Source: a bacterium (GTDB taxonomy: Bacteria > CAIWAD01). Taken from it: 28,255 nucleotides of DNA. Where the stretch lies: the NCBI GenBank assembly GCA_030685015.1, contig JAUXWS010000003.1, positions 1 through 28,255 of the forward strand, given 5' to 3'. This document shows, one piece after another, positions 1-8,768 of this stretch; the first letter of the stretch is position 1; each line of letters begins with the position of its first letter. The notes beneath the pieces are model-generated. The model searched no databases. It was given only the letters and a program-made list of their open reading frames with translations, and had not been told where the DNA came from. A program made the position numbers and the translations under genes.

Positions 1-318
1 GGCGGCCAGCTCCTCCAGGCGGCGCAGCAGGGGCAGCCGGCCGGCCGGCCGGGCGCCCGGCTCGAGCAGGGCGCTCCAGCGGAACCAGGCGGCCAGCGAG
101 ACGACAAGCAGGCGGCGCAGCCCGGCCTCCGGCTTCTCCCGCCGCAGCAGGTGCGAGAGGGCGAGGTCCGGGCGCTGGCCGGGACCCGTGGCCTGGGCCA
201 GCTCCTCCACCCAGGCGGCCAGCCGCTCCTCCGTCCGGCCGGCCGGGGCGGCGGACCGGGTTCTCCCCCGCGAAGCGGTGGAGCGGCCCGGGGAGGGTCG
301 CGGACCCCGGCTCCTCAT
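1..318 (-). CDS. Unrecognised protein, N-terminal part, runs off left edge
   Basis: An open frame of 106 codons without a stop runs from an ATG at 318 to the window edge on the minus strand. The start overlaps the stop of the upstream dehydrogenase gene as ATGA (315-318), a typical sign of translational coupling, and no clear Shine-Dalgarno precedes it. The first 25 or so residues are rich in Arg, Ser and Pro and look disordered. After that come helical, Leu/Ala/Glu-rich segments and a Trp-containing stretch (VVSLAAWFRWSALLE, about residues 75-89). I recognise no family. Open frames occur easily by chance in DNA this GC-rich, so the coupling is the main support. If real, it is likely co-expressed with the dehydrogenase. 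Confidence 0.5.
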   Translation of the reverse strand, partial: MRSRGPRPSPGRSTASRGRTRSAAPAGRTEERLAAWVEELAQATGPGQRPDLALSHLLRREKPEAGLRRLLVVSLAAWFRWSALLEPGARPAGRLPLLRRLEELAA

Positions 319-1079
319 GCCGGGTAGGGTCCGCGGTGGACGTGCCAGGCGCTGGCCTGGCAGGTGGGGAGCAGGACCATCTCGCTCACCTGGACGTGGG
401 GCGGACGCGCGGCGGCCCAGGCGACCGCCTCCGCCACGTCGCGCGGGCCCAGGGGCTGGATGTCCTGGTAGACGGCTCTGGCGCGCACCTCGTCGCCCCG
501 GAAGCGGACCAGCGAGAACTCCGTCTCCACCAGGCCCGGATCGATCGTGGTGACGCGCAGGGGCGTGCCCACCAGGTCCATGGCCAGGGCGCGGCTGATG
601 GCCAGCTCCGCCGCCTTGCTGGCGCAGTAGACGGCGCCGCCGGGATAGGCCTGGCGGCCGGCCACGCTGCCGATGTTGACGATGTGGCCGCGGCGCCGCT
701 CCAGCATGCCCGGCAGGAGCAGGCGGGTTAGGACGAGCAGGGCGCGCACGTTGGTGTCCAGAACGCGGTCCCACTCGTCGGGATTGCCCTTGGCCAGCGG
801 CTCGACGCCCAGGGCGAGGCCGGCGTTGTTGACCAGCAGGTCGATCTCCCGCCAGTCGGCCGGCAGCCGGGCGGGCAGCTGGTCGAGGGCGGCGCGGTCC
901 TGCAGGTCGCAGGGCAGGGCCAGGGCCCGCCGCCCCCGGGCGCGGATCTCCGTCGACAGGCCCTCCAGCCTTTCCTGGCGCCGTGCCAGGGCGATGATGT
1001 CCCAGCCTTGCTCGGCCAGGACCAGGCAGCATTCCCGCCCGATGCCGGCCGTGGCGCCCGTGACCCATGCGATGGACAT
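315..1079 (-). CDS. ydfG: Short-chain dehydrogenase/reductase, YdfG-like
   Basis: This is a 254-residue classical SDR of the usual family length. The Rossmann glycine motif TGATAGIG is at residues 7-14, NNAG at 84-87, the catalytic Ser near 138, and the YxxxK pair at Y151 and K155. The whole chain resembles E. coli YdfG, an NADP-dependent 3-hydroxy acid (serine/malonic semialdehyde) dehydrogenase, including VNNAGLALG, the PGLVETEFS segment and a C-terminal VHR. NADP(H) preference is suggested by ARRQERL after the second strand. An upstream in-frame ATG exists, but the start at 1079 is preferred because AGGAGG lies 5 nt before it and the glycine motif then sits at the usual distance. It diverges from the M32 peptidase gene. 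The exact substrate cannot be read from sequence. Confidence 0.9.
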   Translation of the reverse strand: MSIAWVTGATAGIGRECCLVLAEQGWDIIALARRQERLEGLSTEIRARGRRALALPCDLQDRAALDQLPARLPADWREIDLLVNNAGLALGVEPLAKGNPDEWDRVLDTNVRALLVLTRLLLPGMLERRRGHIVNIGSVAGRQAYPGGAVYCASKAAELAISRALAMDLVGTPLRVTTIDPGLVETEFSLVRFRGDEVRARAVYQDIQPLGPRDVAEAVAWAAARPPHVQVSEMVLLPTCQASAWHVHRGPYPA

Positions 1080-1203
1080 GAGACCTCCTGATTGGGGCGG
1101 GTCAATGAGGCAAATTCCGCCCGCCCACCGGCCGCCGGCGGGGGTGGACCTGCGCAAGAAAGCGGGAGTCCCTACCTTCCCGCCCATCAACCGGAGCCCC
1201 GTC

Positions 1204-2700
1204 ATGGATCATCTCGCCCGCCTCAAGGACCGCCTGGCCACCATCGCCGACCTGGAGGCCGCCACCGCCGTGCTGGGCTGGGACCAGCACACCTACATGC
1301 CGCGCGGATCGGTGGAGGCGCGGGTGCGCCAGCTGACCACCCTGCAGTCCATGTCCCACCAATTGCTGGCGGCGGACGAGACGGAGGACCTGGTGGCGGC
1401 CCTGGAGGCGCGGCGCGGGGAGCTTGAGCCCCTGGCGGCCCGACTGCTGACGGTGGTCCGTCGCGACCTGGACCAGGCGCGCCGCCTGCCCGCCGAACTG
1501 GTGCGCCGCAAGTCGGAGGCGACGGGCCGCGCCCTCGACGCCTGGATGAGCTGCCGGCCGAACAACGATTTCGCCTCCTACCGCCCCCACCTCGAAGGCA
1601 TCTTCGCCATCGTGCGGGAGGAGGCGGAGGCCCTGGGCTACCCGGACCAGCCCTACGACGCCCTGCTCAACCGCTTCGAGCCGGGCATGCCCACCCGGCG
1701 CCTGGCCGCCGTCTTCCAGGAATTGAAGGAGGGGCTCCTTCCGCTGCTGCGGCAGGTTTTGGAGCGGGTGGACCAGGTGGAGGACGCCTTCCTCCACCGC
1801 TCCTACGACGTGGACCTCCAGTGGCAGCTGGGCCTGCGCATCCTGCAGGAGATGGGCTACGATTTCAATCGGGGCCGCCAGGACAAAAGTCCCCATCCCT
1901 TCACCACCAGCTTCGGCATCCCCGACGTGCGCATCACGACGCGCGTCAACGAGCACGATTTCCGGACCGCCCTCTTCGGCACCATCCATGAGGGGGGCCA
2001 CGCCCTTTACGAGCAGAACTTCGACCCGCGCTTCGACCGGGGACCGCTGGCCCAGGGGAGCAGCCTGGGCATCCACGAGAGCCAGAGCCGCCTCTGGGAG
2101 AACCTGGTGGGGCGCTCCCGCCCCTTCTGGAACCGCTGGTTCGGCGAGGTGAAGGCCATGTTCCCGGCGGCCCTGGAGGGCGTGGGCTTCCAGCAGTTCT
2201 ACGCGGCCATCAACCGGGTGCGGCCCAGCCTCATCCGCGTGGAGGCCGACGAACTCAGCTACAACCTGCACATCTTCATCCGCTTCGAGCTGGAGCTGGA
2301 GCTGCTCTCCGGCCGCCTGGCCGTGGCCGACCTGCCCGCCGCCTGGAACGCCAAAATGAAGGAGAACCTGGGCGTGGAGCCCCCCAGCGACGCCGACGGC
2401 TGTCTGCAGGACATGCACTGGGCGGACGCCGCGGTGGGCTACTTCCCCACCTACGCCCTGGGCAACCTCTACGGAGTGCAGATCTTCCGCCAGGCCCGGC
2501 ACGACCTGCCCGACCTGGACGGGCAGATCTCCAGCGGACGCCTGGCCCCGCTCAAGGACTGGCTGGTGGAGCGCGTCTACCGCCCCGCCCGCGGCCTGGA
2601 CCCGGGGGATCTCCTGCGCCAGGTGACCGGCGCCGAGCTTTCCCCCCAGCCCTGGCTGGACTACGTCCGGGAGAAGTACGGCGAGATCTACGGCCTGTAG
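1204..2700 (+). CDS. M32 family (Taq-type) metallocarboxypeptidase
   Basis: This is a 498-residue cytoplasmic zinc carboxypeptidase that removes C-terminal amino acids from peptides; the family is normally about 500 residues. All family signatures are visible in order: HPF followed by DVRITTR, the zinc-binding HEGGH, HESQSRLWEN, IRVEADE and GCLQDMHW. The open frame extends far upstream, antisense to the dehydrogenase gene, but homology begins at MDHLARLKDRL. GGAG lies 7 nt before the ATG at 1204, so this start is chosen. It stands alone between a divergent dehydrogenase and the aminotransferase gene. Its likely role is peptide turnover. Nothing is missing from the active site. Confidence 0.95.
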   Translation: MDHLARLKDRLATIADLEAATAVLGWDQHTYMPRGSVEARVRQLTTLQSMSHQLLAADETEDLVAALEARRGELEPLAARLLTVVRRDLDQARRLPAELVRRKSEATGRALDAWMSCRPNNDFASYRPHLEGIFAIVREEAEALGYPDQPYDALLNRFEPGMPTRRLAAVFQELKEGLLPLLRQVLERVDQVEDAFLHRSYDVDLQWQLGLRILQEMGYDFNRGRQDKSPHPFTTSFGIPDVRITTRVNEHDFRTALFGTIHEGGHALYEQNFDPRFDRGPLAQGSSLGIHESQSRLWENLVGRSRPFWNRWFGEVKAMFPAALEGVGFQQFYAAINRVRPSLIRVEADELSYNLHIFIRFELELELLSGRLAVADLPAAWNAKMKENLGVEPPSDADGCLQDMHWADAAVGYFPTYALGNLYGVQIFRQARHDLPDLDGQISSGRLAPLKDWLVERVYRPARGLDPGDLLRQVTGAELSPQPWLDYVREKYGEIYGL

Positions 2701-2706
2701 CCGCTG

Positions 2707-2753
2707 GTCGGACTTGGCCGCTTCGCGCTCTTCATCGCCCTTATCGGCCCGGA
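2707..2753 (+). repeat. Dispersed 47-bp repeat, copy 1
   Basis: This 47-bp stretch, just after the M32 stop codon, matches 11613-11659 in the same orientation with 4 mismatches. The longest identical run is the first 21 bases, starting GTCGGACTTGGCCGCTTCGC. Read on the minus strand, both copies have an open frame with the pattern RAD-x-GDE-x-REAAKSD. It has no obvious stem-loop. Its nature (mobile remnant, short coding remnant or regulatory element) is unknown. Confidence 0.75.
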
Positions 2754-2846
2754 AACTTTTAACACATTCATCCGTCGCGGCGGCGGCCGGCGTGTCAGCC
2801 CCCTGCCGCGGCCAGCCGCCCACATTCATCATATGAGGAGACGACC

Positions 2847-3917
2847 ATGGGAAGCTTCCCCGTCACCCGCGTCGCCAGCAGCCGCCGCAGCAGCATCAAT
2901 TACGACGACTTGCGCTTCGGCTTGTACTTCACGGACCACATCTTCGTGATGGATTATTCCAAGGGCAGCTGGCACAGCCCGCGCATCGATCCCAACGAAC
3001 CCATGGCCATCTCCCCGGCCAACATGACCCTGCATTACGGCCAGGCCGTCTTCGAGGGCCTCAAGGCCTTCCGGCGCAAGGACGGAGGCGTCGTCCTCTT
3101 CCGCCCGGAGTCCCATGTGGCGAGGCTCAACCGCAGCTGCCGGGCCCTGTGCATTCCGGAGCTGCCCGAGGACACGGTGCTGCAGGGCCTCAAGGAGCTG
3201 ATCGAGCTGGAACGGGATTTCGTGCCATCCACCCGCGGCCACAGCCTCTACATCCGGCCCTTCGTCATCGCCATGGACAACCTGCTGGGCGTCCAGTCCA
3301 GCCAGAGCTTCCGCCTCATCATCCTCCTCAGTCCGGTGGCGACCTATTACCCGGAGGGGCTGAAGCCCGTCCGCCTGCACGTCGCCCAGCACCACAGCCG
3401 GGCCGCCAAGGGCGGCCTGGGCATGGCCAAGACGCCGGCCAATTACGCCGCCAGCCTTTTGCCGGCGAAGAAGGCCAAGGAGAAGGGCTACACCCAGGTC
3501 CTCTGGCTGGACGCCGCCGAGCACACATACATCGAGGAGGTGGGCACCATGAACATCTTCTTCAAGGTGAACGGCGAACTCTTCACCCCGCCCCTCGATG
3601 GCGACACCATCCTGGCCGGCATCACCCGGCTCAGCGTGATCGAGCTGTGCCGGCATTGGGGCCTGCCCGTCCACGAGCAGCGGGTCACCATCCAGCGCCT
3701 CTTCGAGTACCACCATGCGCGGGAGCTGAAGGAGGTCTTCGGCACGGGCACGGCGGCGGTGATCAGCCCCGTGGGCGAGATCCACTACAACAACGAGTCC
3801 ATGCTGATGAACGGCGAAGCGGCCGGCCCCATGGCCCAGCGCCTCTATGACGCCATCACGGGCATCCAATACGGGGAGCAGAACGATCCTTTCGGCTGGG
3901 TCGTGCCCGTCTGCTGA
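2847..3917 (+). CDS. ilvE: Branched-chain amino acid aminotransferase
   Basis: This is a 356-residue fold-type IV PLP enzyme that interconverts Leu/Ile/Val and their 2-oxo acids with 2-oxoglutarate/Glu. The signatures are HYGQAVFEGLKAF (residues 63-75), LYIRPF, the PLP-lysine region AKTPANYAASL with K195, and QVLWLDAAE followed by the EEVGTMNIFF segment (230-239). The length and the NYAASL/EVGTMN pattern match the longer BCAT subgroup (human and Bacillus type) rather than the roughly 310-residue E. coli type. The ATG at 2847 follows a good GAGGAG Shine-Dalgarno. The gene appears monocistronic, with about 145 bp in front and behind. It acts in the cytoplasm. Confidence 0.95.
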   Translation: MGSFPVTRVASSRRSSINYDDLRFGLYFTDHIFVMDYSKGSWHSPRIDPNEPMAISPANMTLHYGQAVFEGLKAFRRKDGGVVLFRPESHVARLNRSCRALCIPELPEDTVLQGLKELIELERDFVPSTRGHSLYIRPFVIAMDNLLGVQSSQSFRLIILLSPVATYYPEGLKPVRLHVAQHHSRAAKGGLGMAKTPANYAASLLPAKKAKEKGYTQVLWLDAAEHTYIEEVGTMNIFFKVNGELFTPPLDGDTILAGITRLSVIELCRHWGLPVHEQRVTIQRLFEYHHARELKEVFGTGTAAVISPVGEIHYNNESMLMNGEAAGPMAQRLYDAITGIQYGEQNDPFGWVVPVC

Positions 3918-4060
3918 GCGTCCCCGCACGGGCGGAGGCCGCTTCGCCCGCCACCCCGCCGTCCGGCCAGCGCCCGGGATATGATCCGCATGTGCCCGAG
4001 TAAATCTGCTTGCCGTGCAGGCCGATAAGGCCTTCAACTGGAATAGCGTCGGGGGTGCCC

Positions 4061-4555
4061 ATGCGGCGGCTTGGCATCGTACTCGTGGCCTGTCTGTCCA
4101 TCCACCTTGCGTGGGCCGCGCTGGATGTTCCCATCGATCGCCAGGTGACCGTGTTCAAGAAGGTGCTCAAGTTCGATCAGAGCTTGCCGACGGACGGCGG
4201 GACCCGCATCCTGATCGTGCATGAGGGAAACGCCCGGCTGGCCGGCGCCATGGCTGACGCCTTCACGGGCGCGGGCTTCGCCTGCGATGTGGTCGTGGCC
4301 GCCGCGGCGGCGGGAGCCCTGGAAAAGGCCCAAGTGGCCTACTTCTGCCCGGGGACCGAGGACAGCGCCGCCGACTTTCCCGCCGGCCTGCTGACTCTCT
4401 GCGGAAGCAGCGGTCCGGTGGAACGCAACAACGTGGCCATGGGGCTGGAACTGGTTGAAGGAAAACCGAAGCTGGTTGTCAGCCTGGCTGCGTACAACCG
4501 CTGCGGCCATGTCATCGACAGTCAGGTCCTGGCCCTGGCCAAGATCATCCGCTGA
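4061..4555 (+). CDS. YfiR-like (DUF4154-like) periplasmic protein
   Basis: This encodes a 164-residue protein with a signal peptide (MRRLGIVLVACLSIHLAWA, cleavage near residue 19). The mature part has VFKKVLKFD, an alternating ILIVHEG and VAYF strand pattern, and a C-terminal KLVVSLAAYNRCGHVI segment followed by VLALAKIIR. This matches the ending of YfiR-type proteins (N-x-x-x-A-x-x-x-G-x-x-F/I-x-S-x-x-L-x-L-A). YfiR proteins are periplasmic repressors of membrane signalling enzymes such as the diguanylate cyclase YfiN. Here the gene sits 36 bp upstream of a chemotaxis transducer with a membrane-anchored sensor region, so a periplasmic partnership is plausible. A longer frame starts at 4010, but the signal peptide and a GGGGGTG sequence before 4061 favour this start. 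The family call is by eye and moderate. Confidence 0.7.
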   Translation: MRRLGIVLVACLSIHLAWAALDVPIDRQVTVFKKVLKFDQSLPTDGGTRILIVHEGNARLAGAMADAFTGAGFACDVVVAAAAAGALEKAQVAYFCPGTEDSAADFPAGLLTLCGSSGPVERNNVAMGLELVEGKPKLVVSLAAYNRCGHVIDSQVLALAKIIR

Positions 4556-4591
4556 CCCGGCCACCCGGACCCCTGCAAGGCGAGGTGCCGC

Positions 4592-6313
4592 ATGGCGAAA
4601 GCCCTGGATAAGTTCAAGGACTGGTTCGACCACTTGAGGATCGGCCGGAAGTTGCATCTGGTCAACGTCTTCCTCTTGGGATTGACGGCATTATTCATTG
4701 TCCTGTTCTTCCCCTTATTCCTGCAGACGATGCTTGACAAGCGCCTGGAGGACCACGTCCAGGTCATGGCGCGCATGACCTGTCACGGGTTGGAGGCGGG
4801 ACTCATTTTCGAGGACAGCATCGCCGTGGCCGACCGTCTGGCCGGCTTGCAGACGGTCGCCGAAGTGGATCGCGGCAGTATCCTGGACGCGAAAGGCCGG
4901 CCCATGGCCGTCTACGTGCGACCCGGAGCGGCGGTGTCGTCCAATTTCCTGTCCGACGCAGCGACCCTGATCCTGACGCCCGACGATCCCATCCGCATCG
5001 TCAACAGGCCGGGGCACAAGGTGGCGGTGATGGGGTTGTTCAGCGAAGGGCAGGCGCTGGGCCGGCTAGTGCTGGATCTATCCATGGCTTCCCGGGACCG
5101 GGACATCCGGCTCATCCGCCTGCTGTCCCTGGCGGTGGCCATGGGCGGCCTCGCCGTGGGCACCTTCATGTTCGGTCTGATCGTGCGCCGGGTGGTGCGG
5201 CCCCTGCGCGGATTGGAGCAGGCCGCGCGCCGCGTGGCCGAGGGTGATCTGGAGACGGAGGCGCCCACCCAATCCCACGATGAGATCGGGCAGCTGGCGG
5301 TGACCTTCAACGGCATGCTGGAGCGCCTGCGGGAATCCACCCACCAAGCCATCGACCGCCAAGCCTATCTCACCCATGCCGTGGAGAATTTGTTGGCGGG
5401 CATGGATCGTTTCGCCGCCGGGGATCTCACCGTGCACCTGGAAGCCGGGCATGAGGACGAGGTGGGCCGCCTCGTCGCCGGTTTCAACCACTCGCTCACC
5501 CGGCTGCGGGAACTCATCTCCTCCGTCGCCGCCAACGGCGCCCTGCTCGACGAGGCGGCCGACACTCTGTCCCAGGTGGCCGGCGTGATGCTGGGCACCG
5601 CCCGGGAAAGCGACCAGCGTTCGGGTGAGATGGCGCTTCAGACGCGCGAGGTCAACCTGCACATCCAGAGCGTGGTGACCGCCACCATGGAAATGAGCGC
5701 CACCATCAACGAAATCGCGCGCAGCTCGGCGGAAGCCGCCGGCATGGCCACCCAGGCCGTGGGCACGGCGGAGGAAGCGGTTTCCACCATTGACAAGCTG
5801 GACCTGAGCAGCCGCAAGATCGGCGAGGTGGTGCGGTTCATCACCGGTATCGCGGAGCAGACCAATTTGCTGGCCCTCAACGCCACCATCGAGGCGGCCC
5901 GCGCCGGGGATGCCGGTCGGGGCTTCGCCGTGGTGGCGAATGAAGTGAAGGAGTTGGCGCGGGAGACGGCGCGCGCCACGGAAGAGATCGGCACACGCGT
6001 GGCCGCCATCCAGACGGATTCGACCCAGGCCATGCAGGCCATCACACGCATCAACGACGCCATCACCCGGGTGAGCGACATCCAGACGGCCATTGCCAGT
6101 TCCGTGGAGGAGCAGGCCGCCGCATCGCATGAGATCGGGCAGAGCCTGGGCCGGGCCGCCAAGGGTTCCACCTCCATCACCGACAGCGCCGAGTTGACCG
6201 TCCAGGCCGCGCGCGAAACGGCGGCAGAGGCGCAAAAGGTCCAGGAATCCGCCGGGCGGCTTTCCGTGGTGGCCGGCAATCTGACAGAGGCGGTACGCCG
6301 CTTCCAGGCCTGA
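4592..6313 (+). CDS. Methyl-accepting chemotaxis protein
   Basis: This 573-residue membrane transducer has TM1 at about 22-46, a roughly 130-residue periplasmic region resembling CHASE8-type sensors, and TM2 at about 176-199. A HAMP domain follows at about 200-250, a second HAMP-like segment ([25 protein letters not shown]) at about 262-310, and a long signalling coiled coil. The hairpin tip that contacts CheA/CheW is intact ([18 protein letters not shown] at 422-439, then [11 protein letters not shown]). There is no C-terminal CheR-docking pentapeptide. The ATG at 4592 follows GAGGTG. It lies 36 bp after the YfiR-like gene and likely shares its transcript. No other che genes are in the window, so the kinase partner is elsewhere. 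It meets ltaE convergently, with 31 bp between. Confidence 0.93.
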   Translation: MAKALDKFKDWFDHLRIGRKLHLVNVFLLGLTALFIVLFFPLFLQTMLDKRLEDHVQVMARMTCHGLEAGLIFEDSIAVADRLAGLQTVAEVDRGSILDAKGRPMAVYVRPGAAVSSNFLSDAATLILTPDDPIRIVNRPGHKVAVMGLFSEGQALGRLVLDLSMASRDRDIRLIRLLSLAVAMGGLAVGTFMFGLIVRRVVRPLRGLEQAARRVAEGDLETEAPTQSHDEIGQLAVTFNGMLERLRESTHQAIDRQAYLTHAVENLLAGMDRFAAGDLTVHLEAGHEDEVGRLVAGFNHSLTRLRELISSVAANGALLDEAADTLSQVAGVMLGTARESDQRSGEMALQTREVNLHIQSVVTATMEMSATINEIARSSAEAAGMATQAVGTAEEAVSTIDKLDLSSRKIGEVVRFITGIAEQTNLLALNATIEAARAGDAGRGFAVVANEVKELARETARATEEIGTRVAAIQTDSTQAMQAITRINDAITRVSDIQTAIASSVEEQAAASHEIGQSLGRAAKGSTSITDSAELTVQAARETAAEAQKVQESAGRLSVVAGNLTEAVRRFQA

Positions 6314-6344
6314 ACCGCCCCAGCACAGGTGAGGCGGGACGCGG

Positions 6345-7364
6345 TCAGCCTAGCCGCTCGCGCACCTGTTCCGGGGCGTCGGCGGGCAGGTCGTGGTGGG
6401 TGACGAGACGGATGGTGGCCTCGTCCAGGGCCAGGGCGCGGATGCCGCGGACCTCCCAGCGTGCCAGCAACAAGGTGGTCAGGCCGGGTTCCAGCGTGCG
6501 CACCAGGACGATGTTGCTCTCCGGTTCCTGCACCTGGCAGGATTCGTCCAGCACCAGGCGCAGCGCGTGGGCCAGGCGGCGGGCCGCTTGGTGGTCCTCC
6601 GCCAGGCGGGGCAGGAAGACATCGAGGGCATGGAGACCAGCCGCGGCCAGCACCCCCGCCTGCCGCATGGCGCCACCCAGCATCTTGCGCAGGCGACGCG
6701 CCTCGCCGATGTGGGCGCGGTCCCCCACCAGCAGGGAGCCGGCCGGACAACCCAGGCCCTTGGACAGGCAGCAGGCCAGCGTGTCCACCACCGCGCCGTA
6801 GTCCGCCAGAGGGGTGCCCGAGGCGGCCGCGGCATTCCAGATGCGCGCTCCGTCACAGTGGAGGGCCAGGCCGCGCGCCCGGCAGAGGCCGGCCAGGGCG
6901 CTCAAGTGGGCCAGCGGGACGACCAGGCCGCCGGCCAGGTTGGCCGTGTTCTCCACCACGGCCAAGCGGGTGCGGGGGTGGTGGATGTCTTCCTCGTGGA
7001 TGGCCGCGGCCAGGGCCTCCAGGCCGAGCCAGCCCTCCGCGCAGTCCACGACCGAGGGCATGACACCCAGCAGGCCGGCGATGCCCCCCGTCTCATGGCC
7101 GAAGGTGTGGGTGCGCCGCTCGAGGATCGCCTCGTCCCCGCGCCGGCAGTGCAGGCCCACGGCGATCAGGTTGGCCATGGTGCCGCTCGGCACGAGGAGG
7201 GCCGCCTCGCGGCCGAAGAGGGCCGCCACGCGCTCCTCCAGCCGCGCCACGGTTGGATCCTCCCCGAACACATCGTCGCCCACCTCGGCGGCGGCCATGG
7301 CGCGGCGCATGCCTTCGTCGGGCCGGGTGACGGTGTCGGAACGGAAATCAAGCAGGGTGGCCAT
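6345..7364 (-). CDS. ltaE: Low-specificity L-threonine aldolase
   Basis: This 339-residue fold-type I PLP enzyme cleaves L-threonine or allo-threonine to glycine and acetaldehyde. Landmarks are FRSDTVTRP near the N-terminus, VGDDVFGEDPT, VPSGTMANL, the cofactor-stacking His in the RTHTF segment, HCDGARIWNA with the PLP aspartate, and CLSKGLGCPAGS with the PLP lysine K202. The family length is about 335-345. A longer frame continues into the mutM gene in another frame, but the ATG at 7364 has AGGAGC 6 nt upstream and begins the conserved domain. It is the last gene of a minus-strand operon bcp-mutM-ltaE, 17 bp after mutM. It acts in the cytoplasm. Confidence 0.93.
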   Translation of the reverse strand: MATLLDFRSDTVTRPDEGMRRAMAAAEVGDDVFGEDPTVARLEERVAALFGREAALLVPSGTMANLIAVGLHCRRGDEAILERRTHTFGHETGGIAGLLGVMPSVVDCAEGWLGLEALAAAIHEEDIHHPRTRLAVVENTANLAGGLVVPLAHLSALAGLCRARGLALHCDGARIWNAAAASGTPLADYGAVVDTLACCLSKGLGCPAGSLLVGDRAHIGEARRLRKMLGGAMRQAGVLAAAGLHALDVFLPRLAEDHQAARRLAHALRLVLDESCQVQEPESNIVLVRTLEPGLTTLLLARWEVRGIRALALDEATIRLVTHHDLPADAPEQVRERLG

Positions 7365-7381
7365 GGATGCTCCTATGCTCG

Positions 7382-8194
7382 TCAATGTTGGCAGCCGGGG
7401 CACCAGAAGGTGCCGCGCCCGGCGACAACCTCCCGCCACAGCTCTCCGCCGCAGCGGGGACAAGCCCCGCCCTGGCGCCGGTAGACCTTGAGCAGCCGGC
7501 CGAAGGAGCCCTCCAGCCCGCGGCTGTCCTGGAAATCCGAGAACGTGGTGCCGCAGAGGGCGATGGCCCGCGTCAGGATGGCCCGCATGTGGCGCCGCAG
7601 GCTGGTCCATTCGCCGCGGGTCAGGGAGGAGGCGGGCCGGTGCGGCGACAGGCCGGCGGCGTGCAGGATCTCGCAGGCGTAGATGTTGCCCAGGCCGCAG
7701 ATCCGGCGCTGGTCCAGGAGCCAACCCTTGAGCGGACCCGGGCAGGGGCGGGCCATCTCCGCCAGCCGGGCCGCCGTGCAGGCCGGGTCGAAGGGATCGA
7801 GACCGGGCGGCGCCAGCTCCTCCTCCCGCTCCAGCCACTCCACCGTGCCGAAACGCCGGCTGTCCGCGAAGCAGAGACGCCCCTGGTCCAGCTCAAGCAC
7901 AAGCCGGAGGTGGGGCGGATCGGGCGCGTCGGCCTCCGTGGCGAGCAGGCGGCCGGTCATGCGCAGATGGACGGCCAGCCAGCCGTCGGGCGCCTGGGCG
8001 CAGCCCATCAGCGGCAGGATGACGCGCTTGCCCGAACGACGGACGGGTCCCCAGCGCCCGCCCCGCAGGCGCGGGGCCAGCGATGACAGGGCAGCCAGTT
8101 TGGGGTCCAGCACGCGCAGGGCGCGCAGGCGACGGCCCGGCAGGACCAAGTCCAGCTGGCGCGCGACGGTCTCGACCTCGGGCAGCTCGGGCAT
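7382..8194 (-). CDS. mutM: Formamidopyrimidine-DNA glycosylase
   Basis: This 270-residue bifunctional glycosylase/AP lyase excises 8-oxoguanine and formamidopyrimidines. The N-terminal PELPEVET carries the catalytic proline (P2) and glutamate (E3). The catalytic lysine is in SGKRVIL (K56). LRMTGRL, FADSRRFGT, GLGNIYACEI (helix-two-turn-helix) and a C-terminal zinc finger (C245, C248, C265, C268) are all present. Length and all key residues are normal. It lies 7 bp after the bcp-type peroxiredoxin gene and 17 bp before ltaE. Pairing with a peroxide-removing enzyme makes a sensible oxidative-damage unit. The 3-aa tail after the last Cys is short (QH ends the protein). Confidence 0.96.
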   Translation of the reverse strand: MPELPEVETVARQLDLVLPGRRLRALRVLDPKLAALSSLAPRLRGGRWGPVRRSGKRVILPLMGCAQAPDGWLAVHLRMTGRLLATEADAPDPPHLRLVLELDQGRLCFADSRRFGTVEWLEREEELAPPGLDPFDPACTAARLAEMARPCPGPLKGWLLDQRRICGLGNIYACEILHAAGLSPHRPASSLTRGEWTSLRRHMRAILTRAIALCGTTFSDFQDSRGLEGSFGRLLKVYRRQGGACPRCGGELWREVVAGRGTFWCPGCQH

Positions 8195-8201
8195 GGCCGC
8201 C

Positions 8202-8681
8202 TCAGTCCCGCGCGCCGCTCAGGCGGGCCAGGGTCTCCCGCACTTCGCGGGCGTGGTCCTTGACCTTGACGGCGGACCAGACGGCGGCCAGCCGGCCGGC
8301 GGGATCCACCAGCCATGTGGAGCGGATGACGCCCATGTACTCGCGGCCCATCATCCTCTTCAATCCCCAGGCCTGATAGTCCTCCAGCATCCGGTGGTCC
8401 GGGTCGCTGAGCAGGAGCAGATCCAGGCCCTGTTGATCCATGAAGCGCCGGTGGCTGGCGGTCTTGTCCGGGCTGACCCCCGCGATGCGGGCGCCCAGGC
8501 GGCTGAACTCCCCGCTAAGGCAGCTGAAGTCCTTCGCCTCCTGGGTGCAGCCGGGCGTGTTGTCCTTGGGGTAGGCGTAGAGGACAAGCCAGCCGCCGGC
8601 GAAGTCGGCCAGGCGGACCAGCCGCCCATCCTGGTCCGGCAGGTTGAAGTCGGGCGCGGGCGCGCCTGCGCTCAAGACCAT
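8202..8681 (-). CDS. bcp: Bcp/PrxQ-type thiol peroxidase
   Basis: This 159-residue peroxiredoxin reduces H2O2 and organic hydroperoxides in the cytoplasm. APDFNLPDQDG, the LYAYPKDNTPGCT active-site loop with the peroxidatic C45, GVSPD, LLSDPDH and the RSTWLVDPAG segment identify the Bcp/PrxQ group. The resolving cysteine five residues after the peroxidatic one (C50 in E. coli Bcp) is lysine here (GCTQEAKDFSC). Another cysteine, C54, lies four residues later, so resolution may use C54 or an external thiol. The start at 8681 follows AAGGGA. It is the first gene of the minus-strand operon with mutM and ltaE and diverges from the PAS gene. Confidence 0.93.
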   Translation of the reverse strand: MVLSAGAPAPDFNLPDQDGRLVRLADFAGGWLVLYAYPKDNTPGCTQEAKDFSCLSGEFSRLGARIAGVSPDKTASHRRFMDQQGLDLLLLSDPDHRMLEDYQAWGLKRMMGREYMGVIRSTWLVDPAGRLAAVWSAVKVKDHAREVRETLARLSGARD

Positions 8682-8768
8682 CTCAGTCCCTTTCAGGCTG
8701 GATTCTCATCTTCCGGATGACGGGCACGATCGACCGTGCCATATTGGCGGCGTCAGGGAGGAAGATCC

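Noticed and set aside
673-1203. N-terminal extension of the M32 peptidase
   Set aside because: It is antisense to the dehydrogenase gene and Arg/Ser-rich without homology; the family start with GGAG lies at 1204.
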